Assembly (NCBI RefSeq): GCF_002154505.1
Contig: NZ_MUBM01000013.1
Span: 1-33,799 of the forward strand
Length of the DNA: 33,799 nucleotides
Direction of reading: 5' to 3'
Source: Streptomyces carpinensis
GTDB taxonomy: Bacteria > Actinomycetota > Actinomycetes > Streptomycetales > Streptomycetaceae
Shown: in pieces, positions 1 through 7,854 of the stretch
Position numbering within the stretch: the first letter of the stretch is position 1
Layout: the number at the start of each line of letters is the position of its first letter
Program-made: the position numbers and the translations under genes
The notes under the pieces: generated by a model
What the model saw: the letters and a program-made list of their open reading frames with translations, nothing else
The model's database searches: none
Told to the model about the DNA's origin: nothing

Positions 1-202
1 CGCCGTCGACACGGTGGGTGCGGGCGACGCGTTCGTCGCGGGCTACCTCGCCGAACTCCTCTCCGGAAAGCCCCTGGAGGAACGCCTGCGCACGGCCGTC
101 ATGACCGGGGGCTTCGCCTGCACCGTCCCCGGCGACTGGGAGGGTCTGCCGACCAGCGAGGAACTGTCGCTGCTCACGGCGACGGAGAACGTGACGCGCT
201 GA
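1..202 (+). CDS. PfkB-family carbohydrate kinase, C-terminal fragment (2-keto-3-deoxygluconate kinase-like)
   Basis: This is the 3' end of a gene that begins before the window. The reading frame enters at base 2 and shows the PfkB signature DTVGAGDAF, whose Asp is the catalytic base of ribokinase-type kinases. It is followed by a helical tail and GDWEGLP, a C-terminal pattern familiar from actinobacterial 2-dehydro-3-deoxygluconokinase/sugar kinase entries. The substrate cannot be fixed from 66 residues. The gene stops at TGA 200-202, is followed by a hairpin, and has no evident link with the catabolic module. It probably marks the ordinary chromosome to the left of the degraded IS. Confidence 0.85.
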   Translation, partial: AVDTVGAGDAFVAGYLAELLSGKPLEERLRTAVMTGGFACTVPGDWEGLPTSEELSLLTATENVTR

Positions 203-205
203 GGC

Positions 206-231
206 GGCGCCCCGGCGGATATCCGGGTGCC
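206..231 (+). terminator. Likely factor-independent terminator of the sugar kinase
   Basis: A GC-rich imperfect inverted repeat starts four bases after the kinase stop. GGCGCCCCGG pairs with CCGGGTGCC around a CGGATAT loop. There is no clear U tract, which is usual in high-GC actinomycetes. Confidence 0.5.
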
Positions 232-412
232 CCGGCCGAATTGTTGCGCCACAGTGTGCCCATGCTGATCAGGGACACGTACGACACGGAAGATCGGTCT
301 GCTGCGGGCCCTGGGAAGCGCCAGCGCCGAGTGTTCGCTCACGTTCACGACACCATCGAGCAGGTCTTCATCACCGCTGGCGACCCGTGGCACCGCGACG
401 CCGACCTGGGGT

Positions 413-1188
413 GTGGGTTGGGTGTCGTTACGGCCGAGGAATTTTCAGCGGATTCCGGTGAAGACGTTGAGGACAGCGCGGGCGGCGTGCCCGAAGGGCA
501 CGCCGGTGATGCTCATCCGGGACCGACTGGATGTCCGTTCGAGGACGAGGAGTTCGCCGACCTATATCCAGACGACGGCAGGTCGGGACTGTCGCCAGGA
601 AAGCTCGCGCTGGTGTCGGTGCTGCAGTTCGCGGGGAACCTGTCCGACCGCGCGGCGGCGGACGCGGTCCGCACCAGGATCGACTGGAAGTACCAACCGG
701 CTGCTGCAGTTGATGCTGGAGCGCCTGGTGGAGGCCGGGCTGCTCAAGGCCGGGGGCCGGCAGCGTACCGATGCCACCCATGTGCTGGCCGCGGTGCGGA
801 CCCTCAGCCGTCTGGAGCTGGTCGGAGAGACGCTGCAGCAGCCTTGGAGGAGTTGGCCGAGGCCGCCCCCGCCTGGCTGGCTCCGCTGATCGAGCCGGAG
901 TGGGGCAAGCGGTACGGGCGCCGGGTGGAGATCGGCAAACTACCGGGCGGGAAAGCGGCCGTGACCGCCCGGGCTGAGGAGATCGGTAGGGACGGCCAGA
1001 AGATCCTCGCCGCTGCCTGGGCCGCCTGCACGGCGCTCCACCTGCGGCGGCTGCCGCAGGTGAAGATCCTTCGCCAGGTCTGGGTCCACCACTACTACTG
1101 GGACGCGGACGGATGTCTGCGCCGGCGGGACGGGCACGCCCTGCCGCCGGCCTCAATACGGGACGGCCACCCCTGCGCCGCTTGGGGG
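413..1188 (+). pseudogene. IS1182-family transposase remnant, frameshifted and truncated
   Basis: Conserved pieces of an IS1182-type transposase can be followed only by changing frame. The N-terminus (VSLRPRNF...RTARAACPKGTPVMLIRDRLDV) is in frame 2 from 413. The block FEDEEFADLYPDDGRSGLSP to RTRIDWKY is in frame 1 from about 538. The block LLQLMLERLVEAGLL to RLELVGETL is again in frame 2 from about 697. The block EELAEAAPAWLAPLIEPEWG to ILRQVWVHHYYWDADG is in frame 1 from about 850. About 30 residues that family members carry after the DFKY/DWKY motif are missing. The catalytic C-terminal half is absent and homology ends just before the stop codon of the minus-strand binding-protein gene at 1189. 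It cannot encode an active enzyme. The deletion that removed its right half probably also removed the terminator of the importer operon. Family assignment is from remembered motifs. Confidence 0.8.
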
Positions 1189-2580
1189 CTATTTTTTGGC
1201 GTCGACGATGAAGTAGCCGCCGGTGTTCGCCAGCCGGGCCAGCGGCTTGAGCTGCTTGCTGGCGGCGTCGTACTTGACCACGCCGGCGCAGGCGCTGCCG
1301 AGGACCCGGCCGACGGGCCAGGACTGGGAGCAGGTGACCCCGGGAATGGCCTGATAGGTGAAGGTGCCGCCGTTGAGGACGTTGGCCAGCTTCTCCGTGG
1401 TGGGTTTGCCCTGGATTTTGGCGAAGGCCTGGAGGAAGAGGTCGGCCGCCCAGTAGGTGGTGACTGTGCCGATGCCGTCCGCCGGGGCGTTCGAGCCGAT
1501 GGCCTTGAGGTCCTCGGTGACCTGGGCGAAGCTGTCCGTACCGAACGCCAGGGCGCCCGCGTTGGTGGTGCCGATCATGCCGTCCACGATCCGCGCGGTA
1601 CTGGGGTTGTCGAGCAGTGCCTGTGCGGCCTGCCCATAGATCATGTCCCCGGTCCAGCCCAGGGACTTCAGTGCGCCGTACACGCCCAGCAGAGCCGGCG
1701 CGGTGACGGAGGCGCTGACCACGTTGGCGCCCGAGGCCATGATGCGGGAGGCGATCGGGGTGTAGTCGGTCAGGGGCGGCTCGGTGGCGCTGGGCAGGTC
1801 GGCCACCGCGTAGACGACGTCCATACCGAGGTTCTCGGCGGTGGCCTTGGCCCCGATGGCACCCGCCTTGCCGTAGGGGTCGGAGGAGGAGAAGATGCCG
1901 AACTTGACGGACGAGACGTCCTTGCCGGTGGCCTTGAGGTACTGCTCGAGTGCGGACGAGGTGCCGACCGCCTTGCCGGGCAGTACCGACGGGCACGAGC
2001 CCTGGCCGGTGGTGCTGAACATCCACGGGTTCTTGTCCCAGGCGCAGAAGTCCTGCCCCAGCCAGCCGAACGCCGGGACCTTGTGCTTGACGATGTAGTC
2101 GCCGTTGACGCCGGAGGCCGGGACGTACGGGACCAGGGCGAAGGCGTTCTTGGACTCCACGAGGTCCTGGGTGGCCTGCTGCGAGGCACCCGGCTGGCCG
2201 TTGTCGTCCTGGAAACCCACGTAGTTGAAGGTGTAGCCGTTGACTCCGCCCTCGCGGTTGGCCCGGGCGAAGCGGGCCTTGGCGCCGACGTCGAGACCGG
2301 GCAAGGTGTGCTGGCCTGCCTTGGTGTTGGTTCCGGTGCCGCCGATGGTGATGACCTTGCCGTTGATGCCGCGCACCGTCTCGCCGGTGAGCTCCGGCAG
2401 GTCGCCGAGGATCTTGTTGATCTCGGCGCCGGCCTGCTGAGCGGTCAGCGGTTCAGTGGCGGTCGCCTTGCCGGAGGTGGTTCCCGACGAGGAGTTGCCG
2501 CAGGCCGCGAGGGAGAGGGCGGCGGCCACTGCCACCAAAGCGGTGACCGGCCGAAACCGGCGGGTGGGAGGAGTGGACAT
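1189..2580 (-). CDS. Branched-chain amino-acid-type ABC transporter substrate-binding lipoprotein
   Basis: A 463-residue periplasmic-binding-protein type I (LivJ/HAAT) lipoprotein. The start at 2580 (MSTPPTRRF) is preferred over an in-frame start at 2610 because AAAGG lies 8-12 bases upstream. A basic N-region and hydrophobic stretch end in the lipobox LAAC, with the lipidated Cys at about residue 27, followed by a Ser/Thr/Gly-rich linker. The central region (ITIGGTGTNTKAGQHTLPG, GVNGYTFNYVGFQDDNG, ALVPYVPASG) has the Leu/Ile/Val-binding-protein layout. It lies 45 bases after the permease-ATPase fusion, so it is the last gene of the operon. Ligand residues cannot be read off by eye. In this module the ligand is more likely an organic acid than an amino acid, since HAAT systems often import aromatic, cyclic or dicarboxylic acids. 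Its 3' end abuts the IS remnant and no terminator remains between them. Confidence 0.9.
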   Translation of the reverse strand: MSTPPTRRFRPVTALVAVAAALSLAACGNSSSGTTSGKATATEPLTAQQAGAEINKILGDLPELTGETVRGINGKVITIGGTGTNTKAGQHTLPGLDVGAKARFARANREGGVNGYTFNYVGFQDDNGQPGASQQATQDLVESKNAFALVPYVPASGVNGDYIVKHKVPAFGWLGQDFCAWDKNPWMFSTTGQGSCPSVLPGKAVGTSSALEQYLKATGKDVSSVKFGIFSSSDPYGKAGAIGAKATAENLGMDVVYAVADLPSATEPPLTDYTPIASRIMASGANVVSASVTAPALLGVYGALKSLGWTGDMIYGQAAQALLDNPSTARIVDGMIGTTNAGALAFGTDSFAQVTEDLKAIGSNAPADGIGTVTTYWAADLFLQAFAKIQGKPTTEKLANVLNGGTFTYQAIPGVTCSQSWPVGRVLGSACAGVVKYDAASKQLKPLARLANTGGYFIVDAKK

Positions 2581-2625
2581 GCTGCTGCCTTTCGGGTCGG
2601 TTTTCCCCATGGGGGTGGCCGGGGG

Positions 2626-5436
2626 TCAGTGCACGACGGCGGACATGCCGAGGTAGGCAGCGGCGACGCGCTGCTCGTCGACGTCCGTCCGGTTGTTCAC
2701 CCAGCGGAGGTGGCCAGTCTGGAGGGCGCCGACCTGGTCGGCGACGGTCAGGACGTCCCGGGCCTTCTCCTCGACCAGCACCACGGTGGTGCCCTGCTCC
2801 TGGAGGCGTCGGAAGGCGGCCATGATCTCCACGGTGACCAGCTGGGCGAGTCCGAGCGACGGCTCGTCGCTGATCAGCAGCCGTGGACGGCGTACCAGGA
2901 AGGGGGCCAGGCTGAGCATCTGCTGCTCGCCGCCGGAGAGGTTGCCCGCCGGCTGGCCGACCCGCTGGGCCAGCGACTCGAACTGCTCGTAGACCTTGGC
3001 CCGGTCGGCCTTGGACGGCAGCCAGATGCTGAGGTTCTCGTCGACGGTGATCGAGGGGAAGACGCCCCGGGACTCGGGTACCAGCACCAGGCCCCGTTCG
3101 ACGCGTTCCAGCGCGCCCAGGGCGGTGATCTCCTCACCGTCGAAGACGATGCGGCCGCCGGTCGCCGGCACCAGACCGGCGATGGTAGAGCACAGCGTGG
3201 TTTTGCCGGACCCGTTGGCGCCGAGCAGCGCCAGGATGGTTCCCTCCTGCACGGTCAGGTCGATGCCGTGGAGGACCTCGACCTCACCGTAGGCCGCGTG
3301 CACCCCGTGCAGCTCCAGCAGCCCGGGACCGGTCTCCTCCCGCGCCGCGGCGGCGGGCGCCAGCTCGGGAGTGCTCAGCGGGGTCACCGCCGCGGTGGGC
3401 GGGACGGGTTCAACGACGGCTGCGGCGGGCTCGACGGCGGCCGCGGCGAGCTTGGCCCGTCGGCGGTCGCGTCGCTGCCGGGCGGCCTTGGACTGCGCCG
3501 CGAGGAAGCCGTTCGGCTGGGCCGCGAGCTGGATGGCACCGAGCCCGAACAGCACCTGGGGGATGAGGTCGTTGCTGGTGCCGTGCCAGTTGACCGGTCC
3601 CAGGTGGAAGCCGTGGGTCACGACCCAGGGCAGGATGGCGCTGATCATGCCGGCCTCGATGGCACCCCCGGGGTGACGCACCCCGACGATCACGATGATC
3701 GCCAGCCAGAGGAAAGTGGCCTGCGGCGGGTTGGCGGTGTTGAGGATGGTGCCGTAGACGGTGACCGCCAGGATGCCGCCCAGCCCCGCGACGGCGGCGG
3801 AGATGACGAAGATGACCAGCTTGGTCACCGGCGGCGAGACCGCCGACGCCGACGCGGCCGGCTCGGCCGTGCGCACAGCGATCATCGCCCGCCCGGCCGC
3901 GGAGTTGGTGAGGTTGTGGGTCAGCCAGGCCAGCACCAGGACCATCAGGAAGCCGACGACCAGGAGCACCCGGTCGCTGCCGAGGTCGAGCGGCCCGAAC
4001 TTCGGCCGGGGGATCGACCAGCCGCTGGTCCCGTTGGAGAGCCACTCCATCTTGAACAGCACATTGGTGGCGAGCAGCGCCAGTGCCAGGGTGGCGAAGG
4101 TGAGGTTGAGCCCGGACAGCCGTAGCGCGGGTAGCGAGGTCAGGGCGCCGAGCACGGCGACGACCAGGACGCCGACCACGGCGGCCGGCAAATAGTTCCA
4201 GCCGTGGGAGAGCAGCAGGCCGACGGTGAGGCCGGAGGCGGTGGCGAAGGCGCCCTGTGCCAGGCTCACCATGCCGCCGAGCCCGGTGACGATGGTGAAG
4301 GACAGCAGGATGACGCCCAGCGCGAACCCGTAGATGAACAGCTGGCGCCAGATGCCGTTGGCGAAGGTCATACCGGGGACCAGCACCACCGCCGCCTTGA
4401 TGATCCACGGCAGCGCCTTCTTGAACGGGCCGAGGTCGTCGCGGTAGTCCGGCGTGGGTTTCGCCGCTGTGGCGGTGGTTCCGGCCTTGCGCCGTTTGCG
4501 GTCGTGGCCGAGCAGAATCAGTGCGATGAAGAGCACCGCGTACGGAACGGAGGCGGTCAGGCCGTAGACCTTGGCCGCCCAGGCGCCGAAGTCACCCAGG
4601 TAGTCCCCGTTGACGTATGCCACCACCACGTTGCGGACCGCGCCGATCAGCAGCCCGGCGAGAAAGGCCAGCGGGATGTTGCGCAGGCCGGCCACGACCG
4701 CGGCCGTGGTGGCGACGAAGAGGGCCAGTGTGTAGTTGTCGTTGACCAGGCCGAAGGGGCCGGGGAAGGGCGCGGCGAAGACACCTGCGACAGCGGCCAG
4801 GAAGAAGCTGATCACCCAGGAGAGGGTCGAGACCCGCCCGGTGTTGATGCCGCGCAGCCGGGCCAGCACCGGGCTGTCCACCGCGGTCCGCATGTGCAGG
4901 CCCAGGGTGGTGAAGCGCAGGAAGGCCCACATGGCGACGAAGAGCAGGATGCTGGCGACCAGGGCGGCCAGCTGGTCGTTGCTCAGCACCAGGCCCTCGG
5001 TCAGCACATGCTGCTTGGCGGGCAGCACGCCGGGCACCTGGTACACCTCCGCCACATCCTGGAAGGGGATGTCGAAGAGGCCGCGCAGCACCGAGCAGAG
5101 CAGCAGGGTGAAGGCCGGTACGACGATGAGGACGCCGACACCGGCGACGATCTTCGTCGACTCCTCAGCGTTCGTCAGCCGGGTGAAGACCAGCCGGTCC
5201 CAGACCCAGCCCAGCAGCGGGGCGAGGACCACGACGACGAAGGCGAGTGCCAGCCACTTGTTCCAGCCCAGGGCGACGTGCAGCTGGTGGTAGAGGTAGG
5301 CCGAGGCGAAGGCGGTCGCCGCATGGCCGAAGTTGAAGATGCGGGAGGTCGAGTGGGACAGGACGAGGCCGATCGCGAGCAGGGCGTAGATGGCGCCCGA
5401 CACCGCCCCGCTGATCGCGATGCTGAAGAACTGCAC
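2626..5436 (-). CDS. LivH-LivM-LivF fusion: two permease domains and an ATPase in one polypeptide
   Basis: A 936-residue inner-membrane protein that joins three normally separate HAAT subunits. Residues 1 to about 305 are a LivH-type permease, with the LivH opening GAVSGAIYALLAIGLVL and about eight hydrophobic segments. Residues about 345-640 are a LivM-type permease (GLGGMVSLAQGAFATASGL, LRLSGLNLTFATLALALL, GGILAVTVYGTILNTANPP). Residues about 655-700 are an Ala/Pro/Val-rich linker. Residues 703-936 are a LivF-type ATPase with Walker A GANGSGKTT (739-747), signature LSGGEQ (833-838) and Walker B LLISDEP (853-859). The frame is open throughout, so this is not an annotation join. It starts at GTG 5436 with GAGGAG upstream and sits 53 bases after livG. 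Partial Liv fusions are known; a complete H-M-F fusion with LivG left separate is unusual. The complex should need two ATPase domains, one from the fusion and one from LivG. Confidence 0.92.
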   Translation of the reverse strand: MQFFSIAISGAVSGAIYALLAIGLVLSHSTSRIFNFGHAATAFASAYLYHQLHVALGWNKWLALAFVVVVLAPLLGWVWDRLVFTRLTNAEESTKIVAGVGVLIVVPAFTLLLCSVLRGLFDIPFQDVAEVYQVPGVLPAKQHVLTEGLVLSNDQLAALVASILLFVAMWAFLRFTTLGLHMRTAVDSPVLARLRGINTGRVSTLSWVISFFLAAVAGVFAAPFPGPFGLVNDNYTLALFVATTAAVVAGLRNIPLAFLAGLLIGAVRNVVVAYVNGDYLGDFGAWAAKVYGLTASVPYAVLFIALILLGHDRKRRKAGTTATAAKPTPDYRDDLGPFKKALPWIIKAAVVLVPGMTFANGIWRQLFIYGFALGVILLSFTIVTGLGGMVSLAQGAFATASGLTVGLLLSHGWNYLPAAVVGVLVVAVLGALTSLPALRLSGLNLTFATLALALLATNVLFKMEWLSNGTSGWSIPRPKFGPLDLGSDRVLLVVGFLMVLVLAWLTHNLTNSAAGRAMIAVRTAEPAASASAVSPPVTKLVIFVISAAVAGLGGILAVTVYGTILNTANPPQATFLWLAIIVIVGVRHPGGAIEAGMISAILPWVVTHGFHLGPVNWHGTSNDLIPQVLFGLGAIQLAAQPNGFLAAQSKAARQRRDRRRAKLAAAAVEPAAAVVEPVPPTAAVTPLSTPELAPAAAAREETGPGLLELHGVHAAYGEVEVLHGIDLTVQEGTILALLGANGSGKTTLCSTIAGLVPATGGRIVFDGEEITALGALERVERGLVLVPESRGVFPSITVDENLSIWLPSKADRAKVYEQFESLAQRVGQPAGNLSGGEQQMLSLAPFLVRRPRLLISDEPSLGLAQLVTVEIMAAFRRLQEQGTTVVLVEEKARDVLTVADQVGALQTGHLRWVNNRTDVDEQRVAAAYLGMSAVVH

Positions 5437-5489
5437 AGTGACTCCTCAAGGACCGAAGCCTGGGAACGGCAGTGCGGAGGGATGGCAGC

Positions 5490-6311
5490 TCAGCTGCCGA
5501 GGTATGCCGCGATGACCTCGGGGTTTCTGCGGATCTCGGCGGGCGTGCCGTCGGCCAGCACCGCCCCCTGGACGAGGCAGACGACACGGTCGACCAGGCC
5601 CATCACAAAGTCGATGTCGTGCTCCACGAGGATCACGGTCAGTTCATGGCGCTGCACCAGCCCGAGGAGGACCTCGCTGAGCAGCTCGGTCTCCCGCCGG
5701 CCCAGCCCCGAGGTGGGTTCGTCGAGAAGCAGCAGCCGGGGGGAGTCCACGATGGCCCTGGCGAACTCCAGCAGCCGCAGTTGGCCGATCGGCAGGGTCG
5801 CGGCGTTCACGTCACGGACTTCCGACAACCCGCACAGCTCGATGACCTCGTCTACCCGCTCGAGCAGGGCCCCGGTCTCCCGTCGGCGGTGCGGCAGGCC
5901 CAGTACATCGCCGAGGAGCCCCCGTCCGCGCGTGCGCCACTCCAGCGGCACCAGCACGTTCTGGCGCACCGTCAGCCAGCCGAAGGCCTGGTGCCGCTGG
6001 AAGGTGCGGCGGACGCCGTGGCGGGAGAGCCAGGAGGCCGACCGGGCGGTGACGTCCGCGCCGTCGAGCAGGATCCTCCCCCGGGAGGGGGTGCGCAGCC
6101 CCGAGACCGCGTCCAGCAGGGTGGTCTTGCCGGCGCCGTTGGGGCCGATCAGGCCGACGACCTGACCGCTGGGGACGTCCAGGGCGACCTGGTCGACCGC
6201 GGTGATGCCGCCGAACCGGACCGTGACGCCGGCCAGCCGGAGGACACCTTCACCACCGTCGGCGGCGCCCGGCCCTCCGGGGGCGGCAGGGTGGTCTTGG
6301 ACAAGGTTCAT
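5490..6311 (-). CDS. livG: HAAT ABC transporter ATP-binding protein, LivG type
   Basis: A 273-residue cytoplasmic ATPase and the first gene of the minus-strand importer operon. It has Walker A GPNGAGKT (56-63), a Q-loop region (VRRTFQRHQAFGWLTVRQNV), Walker B LLLLDEP (193-199) with catalytic Glu198, and a switch His231 (ILVEHDIDFVMGLVDRV). The ABC signature reads LPIGQ (173-177) where LivG proteins usually have LSYGQ or LPLGQ. The LivG-type insertion between Q-loop and signature is present. About 20 residues of Pro/Gly-rich sequence precede the first beta-strand. The ATG at 6311 has AAGGAG upstream. It is transcribed divergently from the racemase gene across a 292-base region holding the shared operator, which suggests co-regulation with catabolism. 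Confidence 0.92.
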   Translation of the reverse strand: MNLVQDHPAAPGGPGAADGGEGVLRLAGVTVRFGGITAVDQVALDVPSGQVVGLIGPNGAGKTTLLDAVSGLRTPSRGRILLDGADVTARSASWLSRHGVRRTFQRHQAFGWLTVRQNVLVPLEWRTRGRGLLGDVLGLPHRRRETGALLERVDEVIELCGLSEVRDVNAATLPIGQLRLLEFARAIVDSPRLLLLDEPTSGLGRRETELLSEVLLGLVQRHELTVILVEHDIDFVMGLVDRVVCLVQGAVLADGTPAEIRRNPEVIAAYLGS

Positions 6312-6462
6312 GTGTGCTCACTCCTTGGGACAGTGGTGTCTCACGTCTCACCGGGGGTGTCGGGCACAACGAGAACCCGTTTCCGTAGTCGGTAGGGTGA
6401 CCACGCCTTCACGGGTTGTCAATAAACTCCGCAGTAACCCGGGTTTGGAGCCTGCTTCGACA

Positions 6463-6475
6463 CTTGACAAGGCGC
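6463..6475 (+). promoter_or_regulatory. Shared element CTTGACAAGGCGC (-35-like, palindromic core)
   Basis: The 9-base palindrome CTTG-A-CAAG contains TTGACA and is followed by GCGC. A near-identical element, CTTGACAAGGGCGC, lies on the minus strand in the other divergent promoter region (18651-18638). In both places it points towards the 14-base operator, starting 33 and 43 bases before it. It could be a promoter -35 box or a second regulator site. Confidence 0.45.
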
Positions 6476-6502
6476 CTGCCGAACGACGAGCCTTTCGCTA
6501 AA

Positions 6503-6516
6503 CAGAACGTGTTCCC
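6503..6516. promoter_or_regulatory. Predicted TetR operator, copy 1
   Basis: CAGAACGTGTTCCC is an inverted repeat with half-sites AAC and GTT around GT. It has the same form as the sites at 15548-15561 and 18588-18601. The layout nnAACnnGTTnn resembles that known for KstR-type TetR regulators. It lies about 90-100 bases upstream of the racemase start and about 190 bases upstream of livG. Confidence 0.6.
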
Positions 6517-6603
6517 ATGATTGCCACGACGCCGGTCCCTCGGATGAACGGATGCCGGGGAGTGCTCGCGCCCGAATGTTTCGGAGTGGGACGGAGGAGA
6601 CGC

Positions 6604-7731
6604 ATGGGGCCACTCGCAGGAGTCCGGGTCGTCGAACTGCTGGGTATCGGTCCGGGGCCGTTCTGCGGCATGATCCTGGCCGACCTCGGCGCCGATGTGG
6701 TGCGGGTCGAGCGCCCCGGTCCGCAGGACGCCCGGGCCACCGGGTCGGACGTCCTGGCCCGGGGGCAGCGCTCGGTCGCGCTGGACCTGAAGTCGGCCGA
6801 GGGCCGCGAGGCGGTGCTCGGCCTGGTACGTGCAGCGGAGGTGCTGATCGACCCGTTCCGCCCGGGCGTCACCGAACGGCTGGGCCTGGGCCCCGAGGAC
6901 TGCCTGGCTGCCAACCCCCGCCTGGTGTACGGGCGGATGACCGGCTGGGGCCAGGAGGGTCCGTACGCGGCCCGCGCCGGTCACGACATCAACTACATCG
7001 CGCTGAGCGGGGCGCTCAGCCTGTGCGGCAACGCCGGCGGGCCGCCGGTGCCACCGGTGAACCTTCTGGGCGACTTCGGCGGCGGGGCGATGTTCCTCGC
7101 CGTGGGGGTGCTCGCCGGGGTGCTGCACGCGCGGTCCACCGGCCAGGGGCAGGTGGTCGACGCCGCCATGGTGGACGGCTCCGCGTTGCTCACCGCCATG
7201 ACCCACCAGATGCGTGCCGCGGGCATGTGGGGCCCCAGGGGAACCAACATCCTGGATACCGGCGCACCTTTCTACAACGTGTACCGGACGGCGGACGGCG
7301 GCTGGGTGAGCGTCGGTGCCATCGAGGACCAGTTCTACGCCGAACTGCTGGACGTCCTGGGCCTCGGCGACCACGAACTCGCGGTGCACGGCCGGCAGGA
7401 CCGCGACTGCTGGCCCGAGCTCAAGCAGCTCTTCGGCGACATCTTCGCGACCCGGACCAGGGCCGAGTGGGCCGAGGCGTTCGCCGGCCGGGACGCCTGC
7501 TTCGCCCCGGTGTGGGAGCTGGACGAGGCCGCGGCCGAGCCGCACATCGCGCAGCGCGGCACCTATGTGCAGGCGTTCGGGGTACGGCAGCCGGCCCCCG
7601 CCCCCCGGTTCTCCCGGACCCCGGCCGGGATCGGCGGGCCGCCTCCGCGCACCGGCCAGCACATCCGGGAGGTGTTCCGGGAGTGGGGGGTGCCGGCCCC
7701 CTCCTTCTCCGCCGAGCCGACCAGCCGCTGA
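6604..7731 (+). CDS. Alpha-methylacyl-CoA racemase (CaiB/BaiF superfamily)
   Basis: A 375-residue class III CoA-transferase-fold protein with the hallmark residues of alpha-methylacyl-CoA racemase rather than of a transferase. His127 is in GHDINYIAL, Asp157 in NLLGDFGGGAM and Glu241 in GAIEDQFY. These match His126, Asp156 and Glu241 of the mycobacterial enzyme. The enzyme interconverts 2R- and 2S-methylacyl-CoA by alpha-proton exchange, so that (2S)-specific acyl-CoA dehydrogenases can act. The start at 6604 follows a strong GGAGGAG; an upstream in-frame ATG at 6517 would add poorly conserved sequence over the operator. First gene of the plus-strand operon, followed by the dehydrogenase pair. 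It implies that the pathway substrate has an alpha-methyl branch, as in sterol side chains or isoprenoid acids. Confidence 0.88.
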   Translation: MGPLAGVRVVELLGIGPGPFCGMILADLGADVVRVERPGPQDARATGSDVLARGQRSVALDLKSAEGREAVLGLVRAAEVLIDPFRPGVTERLGLGPEDCLAANPRLVYGRMTGWGQEGPYAARAGHDINYIALSGALSLCGNAGGPPVPPVNLLGDFGGGAMFLAVGVLAGVLHARSTGQGQVVDAAMVDGSALLTAMTHQMRAAGMWGPRGTNILDTGAPFYNVYRTADGGWVSVGAIEDQFYAELLDVLGLGDHELAVHGRQDRDCWPELKQLFGDIFATRTRAEWAEAFAGRDACFAPVWELDEAAAEPHIAQRGTYVQAFGVRQPAPAPRFSRTPAGIGGPPPRTGQHIREVFREWGVPAPSFSAEPTSR

Positions 7732-7854
7732 GCTGCCGAGCCACCGAGCCGCCGCACCACCGAGTCACCGAGTCACAGAGCTCGTGAGCTCACGAGCCGA
7801 CCCCGGAGGGCATGCCGAGCCGCAGCCCCCGCCTGACGAAGGGAACCCACGCGC
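7732..7854 (+). repeat. Short degenerate direct repeats and an 18-base perfect palindrome
   Basis: The 123-base gap between racemase and first dehydrogenase has a run of CCGAG/CACCGAGT-type units (about 7738-7775, with CACCGAGT twice in tandem). It is followed by the perfect palindrome GCTCGTGAGCTCACGAGC at 7780-7797. The palindrome could form a cruciform or mRNA hairpin and partly uncouple the racemase from downstream genes. A ribosome-binding site (GAAGGGAA) for the next gene lies at its end. Confidence 0.6.

Larger units (their letters stand above)
6312..6603. promoter_or_regulatory. Divergent promoter region, importer operon / racemase operon
   Basis: This 292-base non-coding stretch separates livG (minus) from the racemase gene (plus). 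It holds the palindrome CTTGACAAG at 6463-6471, with an embedded TTGACA reading towards the racemase, and the 14-base operator at 6503-6516. A second TTGACA reads towards livG at 6422-6417. Convincing -10 hexamers at standard spacing are not obvious, so promoter positions are not assigned. Confidence 0.6.

Noticed and set aside
241..4125. A 1294-codon plus-strand open frame over the IS remnant and importer genes
   Set aside because: Beyond the transposase pieces its translation is Gly/Asp/Glu/Arg-rich without motifs and is antisense to the clear LivF/LivM/binding-protein sequences; a high-GC shadow.
4204..6395. Long plus-strand open frames opposite the fusion permease and livG
   Set aside because: Low-complexity composition, no domains, and exact overlap with conserved transporter sequence on the other strand.
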